A stretch of 64,000 bases of DNA from the NCBI RefSeq assembly GCF_905220365.1, contig NC_061138.1, positions 10,555,814-10,619,813 on the forward strand, written 5' to 3'. Below, piece after piece: positions 10,583-21,912 of the stretch (the first letter of the stretch is position 1; each line of letters opens with the position of its first letter). The translations under genes and the position numbers were made by a program. Origin of the DNA: Vanessa cardui. Taxonomy: Eukaryota; Arthropoda; Insecta; Lepidoptera; Nymphalidae. The notes below the pieces were generated by a model that saw only the letters and a program-made list of their open reading frames with translations, ran no database searches and was not told the origin of the DNA.

Positions 10583-12513
10583 ATAAAGAGGCACGGACGA
10601 AATTCGTTCAAAATCGTTGTCAAAACCTTATATATATGTAAGATGCCATTTTTTATAGTCTTTACTCCGATATTTTTTATTCACACTTAAGCTCGTCATA
10701 TCGCTAACAAACTTTTCTCACGATGGTCTTCTTCACCGACTAGAATTTATAGGTAAAGGTCATAAGTCAAAGTCATAAGTAATTATAGTTGTTTCATATT
10801 TTTCACTAAATCCAGCGTTATCGACGAGTCGAAAGGCGAAAATAGAAGTTCTTCTCTCGGTGACTTCTGTATTTATTCTAAGAAGTTTAGAAATGTAATT
10901 ATTACGACGACGTATAATTTCTAAAAATATTTTCCTCGAATATTTATTTTAAGCGTGTATAATATTTTATTGATGACAAAAAATTGTGAACGTACTGTGG
11001 ATGAAAATTTTACTATAAAATATCAAAGAGAAGTATAGAAAATAATATCGAATAGAGGATTATTTGAAGATTATCAGAGTACGTATTTTTTTAAACTATT
11101 TCATAGACAAAAATTTGATACAAATAAAAAATGTTTAACACTTAGGATTGGAATATCTCTAAAATACAAAAATTTAATAAATTTATAATAAATATATGAG
11201 TTCGATAACAAAGTTATATTATATACAATAAAACGTAATAAATCTTATACAAATGACTAATTAAATGCAATTGATATTATATATATTTCATAAATATATG
11301 TACACGTGAGATTTTCATGAGGACGCTGACGATCCCATCCTACAAAAACTATAAGGAATAACAAAAAATATTCAAAGACCGGATTCGATTTGATATCATC
11401 TAAAATAACATCATTCGATTTTTGAAAAAGGAATACTCCTATTCGGAATCGACATTGTTGATTTAAAAAAAAGAAAAAGCTGCCTGTATACGTCAACTGA
11501 TAGTGCTAATAATAAGGAAATCCTGGGAAGTAATGTCACATGGCAAATTAAGGAAAATGTCTAATTTAAATATAATATATCTTTTATTCATGCATCAGCC
11601 GTACTTTATTCGAATTATTATTAATTCCCGCCGCACCATTTTCCTCACAATATTATGTTCTAATTTCAAAATTTTAATATCTTTTCGCAGTTAAAGGCCA
11701 CAGATATTTTTCTTATATACAATTGAAAATCAAACTGTCAATGAACTGGACCTAATTAACATTTCATTTCTAATTAACAAGTAATGTATTCTGCATATAA
11801 TAATAGTACATGCATAATATAAAATAATATTACGAAAAGGCTAAAATGCGTTGCATTTACAAAAAAAGGTACATCTCTTCCTTTTGTACACGACATTCAT
11901 GTATACATTTATACATAGGTACATCCACACTTAGTCGATTTAGTTCACGTTCTAATACGAGATTTATTCTTGTATGTTTCTGCAAACATAAATGGGTTTC
12001 AATTGGCTTAAATAATCATTCCGCTTTTGTATAAAAACACTATATTTAATATAATATTATTGTATTATTGTATTATATTTTACAGAACCTTGGGAGCGGC
12101 CAACGTCTTAGAATCCTGAAGATATATTTAATGTTAATTCGACTAAAATTATTGTAATAATGGATGTCTACGTAGATTTAATAAAGATTAATTATTTATT
12201 GAATAATTATTGTATATAAAGCATTTTTTTTGTATTATCTACCCAGATATACCTTAGACCTTAGAAATAAAATATTTTTTCGGTTAATGTAAAATCGAAA
12301 TATATCTAATTGACAGTATAAAAAGCATTTACTTCACTTAATTATTATAAATTACAAAAGTAATCATATAATCGAATTTGTACTTATTTGCCTTCTTTTA
12401 CGTTCATAAATTCAGGCATACTAAGATACCTTGTAAGAACAATTGTCACACATTACAAAAAAACGCGCTTCGTTTATAATAGCATAACTTTTGTAGTTTA
12501 TATATTATATATA
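10583..12513. other. AT-rich intergenic DNA, nothing recognised
   Basis: About 1.9 kb with frames of 62 to 79 codons (11257-11496 minus, 11503-11694 plus, 11846-12034 plus). Their peptides are low-complexity or featureless and none shows a domain, so I do not call them genes. Confidence 0.45.
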
Positions 12514-12735
12514 CGAGAGACCCGTCCCGGCTTCGCAGGGGTGCAATGCTGATATTAAATATACTACTGAATTTTCCATATTTCTTTACTATATTGTCCA
12601 TATATCCAATAACCTTCCACTCGAATCACTCTATCTATTAAAAAAAAATGCAACAAAATCCGTTGCGTAATTTTAAAGATCTAAGCATACATAGGAATAT
12701 AGGGACAGAGCGGTAAGCGACTTTGTTTTATACAA
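12514..12735 (+). repeat. R6 repeat, near full length
   Basis: Begins GAGACCCGTCCCGGCTTCGC, continues GGTGCAATGCTGATATTAAA and TTCTTTACTATATTGTCC, and ends GCGGTAAGCGACTTTGTTTT. Together with the minus-strand copy at 52.2-52.5 kb it defines both ends of the family. No coding capacity. Confidence 0.65.
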
Positions 12736-13965
12736 TGTAATGATAATGATTAACTAGAATGTATCAAGCAGTTATCTCGCGGTTGCATAAATCACACAAT
12801 TACCGAGAGTTTCATGATTCATTACGATTAAATAGTTCTGAAACCACATCATTAACATAAGACGATGATTCGTTAGGTATGCGACAAGCCTTACCATTTA
12901 TTGAAATGTAAAGTTATTAAATACCTTGTCAAAAGATCCTTCTCCGCAAAAATTTAAAAACTCAAAGCTTTAATTTGAAATATTTTCAGTTCTTCATCTA
13001 CAGTGCTAATTACAATTTATGTTCAAACTAAAAATATGAAGATAGGAATTGGAAATTCTAGAAATGGTATCACGTTTAATTAATCAATATATAAAGGTCT
13101 GATACGGCAAAACGAATATCGTAGTTTTTGGTAGGTAAGCGAAGCACCACTGAGACCAATTTACAATGCAGCATCTCAGTATATATATTCTTAGTCATTT
13201 TGATTTGTCAGGAGGGAATGCAATTTCAATACATCAGTTTAAAAAATACAAAAAATATTTTCTAAGAATATCGTAGTAACTATTTTAAAATTTTCATATC
13301 CAATAATTAAGGCGTTATTGTTTTATTTTATTTTATTATTATACATCTTATAAAGTACTTAAAAAAAACTTGTTTTTTTTTTTAGTGGCAGAAATCATAA
13401 CGTAATGAAAAAACGTTATCCCCTCCAGACCTTTTCTAGTGCTACAGCTACGTATACATTACTTTAAACTTATTTTTTATTTGTTTTGATCAATCGAGAT
13501 TATTAACAAGAATTTTACGTCTTGCCTATTTGCCAGAGCTGTTAGTTAATGCCCTTCCTTCAACCGGGTGTCTCACAACAGATATTTGGATAAGGAAACT
13601 CAGTCATTATAGAACATACCACGTCTGCTGAACTCTCACATCTAAGATTTTTTGCTCCCGAGTAATCTACGAGTCAGCCTTATGGGAAGTAAATGTAACA
13701 TAAAGACAAGCTCAGAATTAATGAGAATTATGTAATGATTCATTACATTCACTAAACACAATTCACCCGTTTATTTAAATGATGATTAAAAATTATGTCT
13801 TTAGAAAAGCGAGCGTTAATGATACTCATAGCCAGCTAACACTGATTTTTGGTAGAAAAAATATTGGGAATCGTCTTTATCAGCTTGAAAACAGAGCAAT
13901 GAAAATCTTTCGAGATCTAATGGCTAGAGAGCAAATAGTATTACCATTCACAATTAAGGGCATAT
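12736..13965. other. Intergenic DNA, nothing recognised
   Basis: No gene or shared repeat seen. A 90-codon frame at 13779-14051 runs into the R2 fragment at its 3' end and lacks recognisable domains. Confidence 0.4.
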
Positions 13966-13969
13966 CCCT

Positions 13970-14055
13970 ATTTAAACTCTCCACATCGTGGTGGAACATT
14001 TTCCAAACCTTCTCCTCGGAGAGGAGACCTTGTCCTATTGGAATTCCCTGATTTT
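13970..14055 (+). repeat. R2 SINE, 3' fragment
   Basis: CACATCGTGGTGGAACAT, CCAAACCTTCTCCTC and GGAGAGGAGACCTTG match the distal R2 body. Both ends are lost. Confidence 0.5.
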
Positions 14056-14264
14056 CCTAAGAAATTTTTATAGTAGTCTCGACTGTATCCGATTTGCCAA
14101 TTGGTTCCAACTTTCGTCCAAACATATATCATCATGAATATACACAGCAACAAATTATTTTCTCGATTTATTTCAATATTTTCCGAAATAATTTTATAGA
14201 GCGTAAAGTCTTACTAAGCAATTAATTATTATACATTTTTAACAGACACTTCTTGGTCATTTGA

Positions 14265-14450
14265 TCGATTAGGTTGGGTCAAATTGCTGTCCCATCAGAT
14301 CTGAGTGAAGGAATACACCTGTGTGCTTATGGACATTTATGCACTATAATATCGATTGCCTAGTTTCCCTCGAGAATAGCTAACGTGGCTGGTATCGATT
14401 AGGAATACATTGTACTATTAATAGAATTAGCCAACATTGGGGTGTGAATA
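14265..14450 (+). repeat. Possible diverged dispersed repeat
   Basis: TAGGTTGGGTCAAATTGCTG through GCACTATAATATCG has the look of a lepidopteran dispersed repeat I have seen elsewhere, but no second copy in this window confirms it. Confidence 0.25.
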
Positions 14451-14789
14451 CTATCAAAGACAGGAAACAGGCATAGCTTTAAAATACTACTGAATGATGA
14501 ATCGCAAGGATTTGTAAAGTAAAAAATAAATCTACTGGAAGTGTTCTTATGTTGATACATTCAGTGCGGGAGTATTTATAGGTCTGAAGGCATTCTGTGA
14601 TCAAGACGTCACGACATAGTCATCTGGCAAAGAGATTTGAAGAATTTAAGAGCTATTCTGTAAGAAGAAACTCGTAACTCACCGCATGAATGTGAAAAAG
14701 GCAAATCACTGTAAGTTCATTGTCAACATTTCACCAGTGAGATACTAACTATCTATACTCTGTGTTTTGTGCTAAGTGGACTAGTGTAA
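14451..14789. other. Intergenic DNA, nothing recognised
   Basis: No ORF, repeat or structure seen. Confidence 0.4.
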
Positions 14790-15058
14790 TCACTATCACT
14801 ACATATTATAAAACAAAGTACCTGAGCCGCGTCTGTGTGTCTGTAAGTTCGCGATAAAATCCAAAACTAATCTATGGAATAGATATATTAATTAATTTCA
14901 CTGATAGACTGAAAGAATCATAAAGAAGGTTTAGGTATAAAGTTTATTAAGGTTTTTGTGTAAATAAGTTGAAATTGAAAGCAACATAAATGTATAAATA
15001 AAAATATAAAAAATAACTTATGTCTACCTGTGCGAAGCCAGGGCGGGTTTTCAGATAA
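14790..15058 (-). repeat. R6-related element, full span
   Basis: On the minus strand it begins near CCCGCCCTGGCTTCGCAC (15033-15050) and ends at TTTGTTTTATAATATGTAG (14798-14816). The interior differs from R6 (AAATCCAAAACTAATCTATG on the plus strand), so it is a sister family with the same ends. Confidence 0.5.
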
Positions 15059-15564
15059 ATGAGATTATAGATTTTTAATCCAAATGTTGGAGTATGAGCG
15101 TCGTAACCAGTTTACATTTCGAGTTTTACAAGTGTCTTAAGATTCACCTTTGAACTGGTTAAACCACCAATTCAATAAAATTAATTTACTTGATTGCCAA
15201 CCTCATAAAAACTTTTAAGAAAAATAATTAAAAAAATCAATTCAACGGTACCACAATAGGTACCGTTGGTGGCATCAATGAGCCAGCGGCATCTTTAATC
15301 TAATTTAATGGTTGTATAATTATAATCTGTGAGTCAGGCATTATTAGGATTTTCCTTGTAACGTTCAGTTTTTGCGTTGACAAAAAAGGATGCAGACACT
15401 CAAAAAAGTTTCAGGAACGATCACGTACCTAATTGGTTAAACATTCTTATCATTCCGCGATCTAATAATTTAATTTGTTTTTTTCATTTTCGATTTATTC
15501 AATCATGCTTCTAAGAAACGAAACGGAACTGTGACGTCACGTCTGGGTATCAAAGTCCATGCTA
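15059..15564. other. Intergenic DNA, nothing recognised
   Basis: No gene or repeat seen. GGTACCACAATAGGTACC at 15247-15264 is a small local inverted repeat. Confidence 0.35.
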
Positions 15565-16067
15565 ATATTATTATAAATGCAAAAGTAAATCTGTCAGTCT
15601 GTTCCGCTTTCTCGCCGAAACTACTGGACCAATTTAAATGAGAATTGCTACTCAAATAGTCTAGAACCTGAGAAAGGACATAGGCTAATTTTTAATTGGG
15701 AAATGGGGGATGAAAGGTTGTATGAAATTTGATTGATGTCCGAAAATCCACAGCAGCGCGATTTCTTATACATTTTCTGCCTCGCATTACCACTTTGTGG
15801 AACCAGCTTTCGCCGGCGGTTTTTCTGAACCGATACGACATGGGAACCTTCAAGAAAAGAGCGTACTTCTTTCTTAAAGGCCGGCAATGCACCTGCTAAC
15901 CCTCTGGTGATGCAGATATCCATGGGTAGTCACTTTCCATTAGGTGAGCCTCCTGCTCGTTTACCACCTATCACATAAAAAAGAGTACTGTCACTTATAA
16001 AATATCATAGCATGACATATAAGGAGTGTGTTCATACTACGCGAGCAAAGCCTCAGGTAACAGCTGG
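15565..16067 (+). mobile_element. Helitron-like element with an inserted LINE tail
   Basis: The left segment (ATTATAAATGCAAAAGTAAA to GGACATAGGCTAATTTTTA) and the right segment (ATGACATATAAGGAGTGTG, then CTACGCGAGCAAAGCC and AACAGCTGG) are the two ends of one common non-autonomous family. A LINE 3' fragment sits between them. The expected terminal CTAG is CTGG here, a single substitution. Confidence 0.45.
15735..15985 (+). pseudogene. LINE 3' end (reverse transcriptase C-terminus), truncated
   Basis: The plus strand encodes LWNQLSPAVF and YDMGTFKKRAYFFLKGRQ before a stop, the characteristic end of a lepidopteran non-LTR polyprotein of the CR1/Jockey group. It is followed by a 3' UTR with CTCCTGCTCGTTTACCACC and a short A-run. 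Everything upstream of the last roughly 45 codons is missing, so this is a dead, 5'-truncated copy. The antisense 66- and 91-codon frames are shadows. Confidence 0.6.
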
Positions 16068-16149
16068 TTTATTGAATATTTATTTTTTGTCATTTATAGA
16101 ATATAAAACTTTATTAGTGAAAATATAAAGGTTTCTTGTAATTAATCAC

Positions 16150-16240
16150 TCACCAATTGTGGATTATGCAAGATCGTCTGGGGTACCAGTCACTCGCTTA
16201 TGTATAAGTTTGAAATGTGAGTGAGCCAGTATAATACCAA
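16150..16240 (+). repeat. R1 repeat, 5' fragment
   Basis: ATGCAAGATCGTCTGGGGTACC and GTGAGTGAGCCAGTATAA-type words match the first half of R1. The second half is absent. Confidence 0.4.
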
Positions 16241-17130
16241 TACATTTTACATCTCAGTGTGTTCTTAAATTAAAAACTGAAGAAATTATTCTTTGCTATG
16301 TTTACAAAATTAAATAATAAAAACATATTTTATTATAATTAAGACTGCACTGGCCATGAAATAACGTTTTTGAGTGTCTTAAAATAATAATAAAATATAT
16401 ATCGGGAAGTAAATAAATCCACGAATAACACAATTATTTTATTAAATAGTTATATTCGCTTTAAAAATAGAATTAATTATAAGAATTTATTCTATTGCAA
16501 TACGAATAAATTCCAATTTGAATTCCAGACAATTCAAATTGGATCAATTATCTTCGAAGTACTTCTCAATCTGGTCGGTTAACCAAAGAGCAAATTCAAT
16601 AATGCTTTAGTTTTTATATCTGAGAAACCATTGAACTGCCGTGATTATTTTAGTACTTGCGCAATCATCCAATGAAACTAATTTCAGTTGAATGTCTGTT
16701 GTATTTAGAAAATGTACAATATCTAAATGCACAGTTAGAGTAAAAAAACCTTCAGCAGTTTTCAAATTCATTCCTTTATCAAGTCTTAAACTCTTAGTAC
16801 CTTTTGAATGTAAACATCAAATCATTGCAGCGCAATACATATGTCATTCTCAATCGGTAAAGCAGATTATCGCTCATACTGGCACACGAAAATAGATCTT
16901 AAGGTGACGAACCTTTTCTTACCCCGACTGTACATTTGTTAACACTACCGATTGCTCTCCGGGTTTAGTAATTTGCGTTTACTGCTTCTTCTCTTCTAAC
17001 TTCTTCTCTTTGCTTTTAAAGACACACAATGTTTTTTTTCTAGTGCTTATCATTTTTAGGGTATGTTAAATTAATTAATGATTAATACATTTAATACACA
17101 TAAATTATAATTAAATAAACTTTAATAATT
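16241..17130. other. Intergenic DNA with a 12-bp inverted repeat
   Basis: AT-rich. Arms 16513-16524 and 16531-16542 are exact reverse complements (CCAATTTGAATT) around a 6-nt spacer. The 67-codon frame at 16692-16895 is featureless. Confidence 0.4.
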
Positions 17131-17134
17131 CTAT

Positions 17135-17282
17135 TCAAACTCAAACTCTAATTCCTTTATTCAATATAGAAATATTACGCTGACCTATTTATGGTCAAAT
17201 GAAACAGTACCACAGTTTCGGAAAAGAAAACACCCATACCTCAGAAAAACCGGCGAAATACAATGGGTTTTTTTTTGACTAT
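17135..17282 (-). repeat. R5 LINE-type tail
   Basis: CAAACTCTAATTCCTTTATT, CAATATAGAAATATTACGC and AGAAAAACCGGCGAAATAC on the plus strand. Related copies lie at 30.47 and 41.13 kb. The sense strand is minus, where it would end in a polyadenylation-like GAATAAAGG. Confidence 0.55.
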
Positions 17283-18036
17283 TTTATTATATTTTTACAT
17301 ATTATATTAAACAATAAATATTAAATAAATAAAAATAACAATAAAAATTAATTGTGAGTATCTTATTTTTTCATTAATTGTTGTTGTAATTTTTCGCATA
17401 AAAATAAATGTTATGTAAAATTGGGATACTAGGAAAACAGAAGTTTATAGAAACAAAGTCGAAAAAAGCATCGTATATTTCTGTTTCATATTCCCATTAC
17501 CATAATGCAATATGCACTATAGACTTTTTTTATATATAAAACTTTTAATAAATAGTAAAGAAATTCGGCCATGAATAGTCCTTTTGTTTTTAATATAAAG
17601 GGCTTTATTATTAAAACAACGGGCCCGTTGTGTTGCATGATGGATGTAAGGACGTATTCATAATGGACGTAAAGTCGTATGAACCATAGCTTATATACAC
17701 AAAAGTAGTTTCTTTAAATTTAAATCGTTACGACAAAATTCAAATGTCGCATCGCAAATAAAAAAGAACAATAAATTCACAATTTGACGAATGTATTTTG
17801 GTTATTTGACATTACAAAATTACGTTCGCTTACAAACATTTTCGCATTAGAAATAAATAGAGATATAGGATTTTGACGACGCATTTAATTCGGATGTGAT
17901 CGGTTTTCCGAATTTTGCCGATGCCACATCTAAGTTGTGATGTACTATTATGTCCTTAGGTACGATATATTACTTGAAATTTTTAATACTAAATATTTAG
18001 CACTTATTATTATTAAACATAGTTTTACAGAAGTAT
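17283..18036. other. AT-rich intergenic DNA, nothing recognised
   Basis: No gene seen. A 16-bp perfect palindrome ACAACGGGCCCGTTGT lies at 17616-17631; otherwise unremarkable. Confidence 0.4.
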
Positions 18037-18070
18037 TTGTGATGTTTACTTGGTTGTGATGTTTACTTGG
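18037..18070. repeat. 17-bp perfect tandem duplication
   Basis: TTGTGATGTTTACTTGG occurs twice without spacer (18037-18053 and 18054-18070), identical at all positions, so it is recent. Confidence 0.9.
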
Positions 18071-18315
18071 TATATCCACAAGGCTTTTGTCCAACGTTTG
18101 AGAAGATACCACCCACTAATTATGTTTTCTCGGCCAAACTGTAACTGTTATATTCTGTGAGTGAGCCAGGGCCTCAGACCTACAGTATACTACACTATAA
18201 TACAGTACAGTACAACCCATCAGGGTAGGTTCTATAAGATTCTACAGCCAGAAGCAGCACAAATGTAACTACAGTCAAACGGAATACTTTAGTTCCCAAG
18301 GTTGATGAGGCATGT
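18071..18315 (+). repeat. R1 repeat, diverged
   Basis: AAGGCTTTTGTCCAACG, ATACCACCCACTAATTATG, GTGAGTGAGCCAGGGCC and TTAGTTCCCAAGGTTGATG follow R1 in order. The 3' end is missing. Confidence 0.5.
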
Positions 18316-19022
18316 AACATTTTAATTACATAAAATATTAAATTGTGCCTTAATAGAAAAAAAAATCGTCGCTGAGAGTAAAGAAACAAAAAAATCACCA
18401 AACTAGTTCGGGCCCTACAACCCTTCGTCCTATATAACCATATTTCGTGCACGAATTCCCTTATTTGCATATTATGCTTAATTCGATCCCTTAGGTTTTT
18501 TTCTAGCTGTTTTAATCGAACTTAGAAAAAACGAGAGAGGGTCATTTTTTCTGATATTAAAAAATTATTGTCATTACAATACATGGAAAAAAAAGTCTTC
18601 ACTTTGTTTCAAAAACATCTGCCGGTTATGATTTTACGAAATGTTAATTCATAAAAAAGAATATTTGCATATTTCGTATTATTAAATTTAAATTCGTTGA
18701 ACGTTTGCATTGAGAGTTGAAAGAGATTTTTTTTTCAACAAAATAAAGCATTTTTTTTGACAACGACCGTTTAATGTTAGTCTATATACTTATTTCAAAT
18801 TTACAATTAATAATATAGCTATTTATCTTTAGAAGAACACAAACATACATATATATCATATGTTCCAAAAACATATATTATAAATATATATGTTGACATT
18901 TTTGCTAAGCTCTCATAAATCAAGCCTACTTCATTAATATAGGCATGGCGATGTTATAATTAAATACATATAAACAATATATGAAGCTAATAAACACAAC
19001 AATGGAAAAGAGTTCCAATCCT
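18316..19022. other. AT-rich intergenic DNA, nothing recognised
   Basis: Contains two isolated ATTTGCAT octamers (near 18463 and 18663), each in AT-rich surroundings. Without clustering I give them no weight. Confidence 0.4.
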
Positions 19023-19026
19023 TAAG

Positions 19027-19263
19027 ACGACCTCTGTGGTCGCTTGCACACCGGTTATCATGGGTACGCCACTCCGAGGTCCCAGGTTCGATTCCTGGCC
19101 GAGTCGATGTAGAAAAAGTACATTAGTTTTCTACGTTGTCTTGGGTGTGGGTATTTGTGGTACCGTCGTTACTTCTGATTTTCCATAACACATGCTTTAG
19201 CTACTTACATTGGGATCAGATTAATGTCGATTTTGATGAGTTGATGTTGTCCAATATTTATTT
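19027..19263 (+). repeat. R3 SINE, near full length
   Basis: The tRNA-like head has GACCTCTGTGGTCGC and the B box GGTTCGATTCCTGG. The body runs through GTTGTCTTGGGTGTGGG, GTGGTACCGTCGTTAC and CATTGGGATCAG to a TATTTATTTAT tail. Same family as the copies at 3.34, 30.2 and 49.3 kb. Confidence 0.75.
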
Positions 19264-19410
19264 ATGAAGGCTTAATATCCCAATCGTGAAAAGTTTAATT
19301 CATGATTACATTAATGGCTGAAAAAATTTCATCCGCATTTTAATGTAGTTTTTGTAACAGCCTATATACATATTACTGTCTATTTTGATTTTATGATTCA
19401 TTAATACTAG

Positions 19411-19655
19411 TCGAGATGGCCCAGTGGTTAGAGCGCGTGCATCTTAACCCATGATTGCGGGTTTAAACCCAGGGAAGCACCGCTGATTTATGTCCTTAAT
19501 TTGTCTTTATAATTCATCTCGTGCTTCATAGAAATTCTGCCACATGTGTATTCCACCAACCCGCATTTAAACAGCGTGGTGGAATATGTTCCAAACCTTC
19601 TCCTCAAAAGAGAGACGAGGCTTTTAGCCCAGCAGTGGGAATTTGGGCTGATATT
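19411..19655 (+). repeat. R2 SINE, near full length with internal deletion
   Basis: The head is GAGATGGCCCAGTGGTTAGA with B-box-like GGTTTAAACCC. The central part (AAAACATCGTGAGGAAACC in other copies) is deleted, and the distal part runs from GAAATTCTGCCACATGTG to GCCCAGCAGTGGG. Confidence 0.75.
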
Positions 19656-20083
19656 GTTGTTGATTCATTAATTTTCACATGTTATTATGCAACATAAAAT
19701 TGTCAAAAAATATACACTATAACTAGCTTCACTGTTTTATTTAATTTCACAAGAAACGGGTTCCTATTTCTAGTTAACCGTTAATAGTATAAAGTGATGT
19801 AAAAAAAAACATATTAAGTTTAAAAGCTGTAGCAAAAACCCTTACGTACTCATAAGGAAATCGCTAACATATATAGTTTTTATTGTTCAATTACCGCTTA
19901 CGAGTAACTATTTGTTGAGTCAAACTATCTAAAGAACTTTTATTAAATGAAATTTCATACCTTACCAAGTATGTACTGTATACGTCAATTATAAATAAGT
20001 TTAATCATTAGCTTCCACGTATTCTTTTAAACTTTAAATAAATATAATATGATTATTTTATTAGGAACAATTATTTTTATTAC
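19656..20083. other. AT-rich intergenic DNA, nothing recognised
   Basis: No ORF or repeat seen. Confidence 0.4.
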
Positions 20084-20374
20084 TTGGTGGTAGGGCTTTG
20101 TGCAAGCCCGTCTGAGTAGGTACCACCCACTCATCAGTTATTCTACCGCCAAACAACAGTACTCAGTATTGTTGTGTTCCGGTTTGAAGGGTGAGTGAGC
20201 CAGTGTAACTACAGGCACAAGGGACATAACATCTTAGTTCCCAAGGTTGGTGGCACATTGACGATGTAAGGAATAGTTAATAATTCTTACAGCGTCAATG
20301 TCTATGGGCGATGGTTACCACTTACCATCAGGTGGCCCATATGCTCGTCCGCCAACCTATACTATAAAAAAAAA
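20084..20374 (+). repeat. R1 repeat, full length
   Basis: The best preserved copy: starts TTGGTGGTAGGGCTTTGTGC, ends GCTCGTCCGCCAACCTATAC and a poly-A run. It serves as the reference for the family in this window. No tRNA-like promoter boxes recognised. Confidence 0.8.
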
Positions 20375-20402
20375 TTAGAGCAAAATATTGTAATATATAT
20401 TA

Positions 20403-20545
20403 TACTAGCAGTCGCGCGCGGCTTCTCTTGCTGTTTCAAGTGTTAGCCAAAATCCTTGGTCGTTCGTTGGAGTTCAATATGTGAAAGAACATCAGACAGA
20501 CATACAAAGTTGCCTTAGCATTTATAACAAGAATAAAGATTACAA
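20403..20545 (+). repeat. R8 element, 5' part
   Basis: CTAGCAGTCGCGCGCGGCTT, TCTTGCTGTTTCAAG, GTTAGCCAAAATCC, GGAGTTCAATATGTG and CAGACATACAAAGTTGCC follow the same order as the copy at 27.26 kb. Confidence 0.5.
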
Positions 20546-21300
20546 ATATGAGCTTTTATTCAAAGTAAGGCAAAGCCTAGATCGGATTTGTCTATGAAGA
20601 AACTTGGATTATACCAAGTCTCAGGTAGGTAGTTTTGCCCTAGTAGGAAGAAACGTCTAATTTATTAACCAGTATGAGCGTAATATGCTGTATCCTGGAA
20701 AGGTTCCAGGAATTTGAAAACTAACTGTAATTATTGCGACATTCTCGCTTAGTCATATAATAATAACATAAGCGCTGTCTCCTATTAAACCTAACATACA
20801 TAGGTACATACATACACACAGATTAGATACGTATTTAAACGGTTTTTGCAGTTCCATATTAAAACACGGAATTATTAATAATAGTCTAAGCCAGCTGACC
20901 AAATACCATCAAAACTATAGGATGTTTAATTTAGAATCTTTAAGGATCTCATATTCGATCAATATATGGTCTCTATTGCATAGTAAATACCAAGTTAGTA
21001 ATCCTGCTAAAGAGGCGCTATGACCCATTTGCAAGAGAATCTTGACTAAAATTTGCGAATTCCAACTTGGGCAAACTATTGACATTGGGCAAGCTTGTGA
21101 CATATTTAATTTTAGTGAATGACGGTGCATGAGTTGGATGGAAATGTGCCATATATATATATATAGATCTAATGGAATAATTTTGTAGAGCTAACTCCAA
21201 CCTTGGAAGGGTTTCTCAAGACAAAATGAGGCTTGGGCGTTGGAAATTTACAGAATTACTTTAATTTACTTTCTAAACTTTTCTTCAACAAGAACAAAAA
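20546..21300. other. Intergenic DNA, nothing recognised
   Basis: Two overlapping minus-strand frames of 60 and 71 codons at 20915-21200 have no recognisable domain. A short (TA)n tract lies at about 21150-21166. Confidence 0.35.
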
Positions 21301-21306
21301 TCACAA

Positions 21307-21330
21307 TGACGTCAGAAACATCTGACGTCA
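21307..21330. promoter_or_regulatory. Inverted pair of full CRE sites
   Basis: TGACGTCA, the full palindromic CREB/ATF site, occurs at 21307-21314 and 21323-21330 inside a larger 10-bp inverted repeat (TGACGTCAGA, spacer AACA, TCTGACGTCA). A third CTGACGTCAG lies at 21618-21627. Either a real cAMP-response cluster or the end structure of an unrecognised transposon. Confidence 0.35.
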
Positions 21331-21740
21331 CTACGAATTGTATTTTAAACATATGACATATTGAAATAGAATTGTGACTTGTCAAAATGGTGTATTTAAT
21401 TTAGACCAATCAGGATTGCGAATGATTCTTAATTGAAGACTGAATAGGATATCTTTGATCAGTGGTCTTCGATTGGACGATTGAGATCTGTTCTTGGCTA
21501 GACTCTTATAAGAAATTAATTATAATTACCACGTTTACGTATAATATATGAGTTAGTAAGTTAGCTAAGTGTGTTACGCTGGCTTGGAGTGTATTCCGTA
21601 CTTTTTAATTTTTCGTCTGACGTCAGTGTACGTAATCACTTTTTTGTTTTACTACCCACGGTTTCAAAGATATAGCGAATAATAGTTTTTACTATTTCTA
21701 AACATATAATAAAATTTGTTAAGTCATATAATAAGTTTTG
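21331..21740. other. Intergenic DNA, possibly an unrecognised transposon
   Basis: Lies between the CRE-type inverted repeat and an R7-type Helitron terminus. No coding. Confidence 0.3.
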
Positions 21741-21762
21741 CAAGGTCGCGGGCACAGCTAGT
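21741..21762 (+). repeat. R7 Helitron-like 3' terminus
   Basis: AAGGTCGCGGGCACAGCTAG followed by T is the family terminus (CTAG-end; Helitrons insert between A and T). The upstream sequence is too diverged to place the start. Confidence 0.5.
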
Positions 21763-21766
21763 GTTT

Positions 21767-21827
<61 letters not shown>

Positions 21828-21833
21828 CTCATA

Positions 21834-21911
<78 letters not shown>
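21767..21911. repeat. (TA)n microsatellite, about 145 bp
   Basis: Almost uninterrupted TA dinucleotides, broken by a short TTCCTCATATATTTAT at 21826-21840. The 65-codon IY-repeat frame across it is not a gene. Confidence 0.95.

Positions 21912-21912
<1 letters not shown>

Noticed and set aside
19411..19475. tRNA-like sequence GATGGCCCAGTGGTTAGA with B-box-like GGTTTAAACCC
   Set aside because: Head of an R2 SINE, followed by the SINE body; not a tRNA gene.
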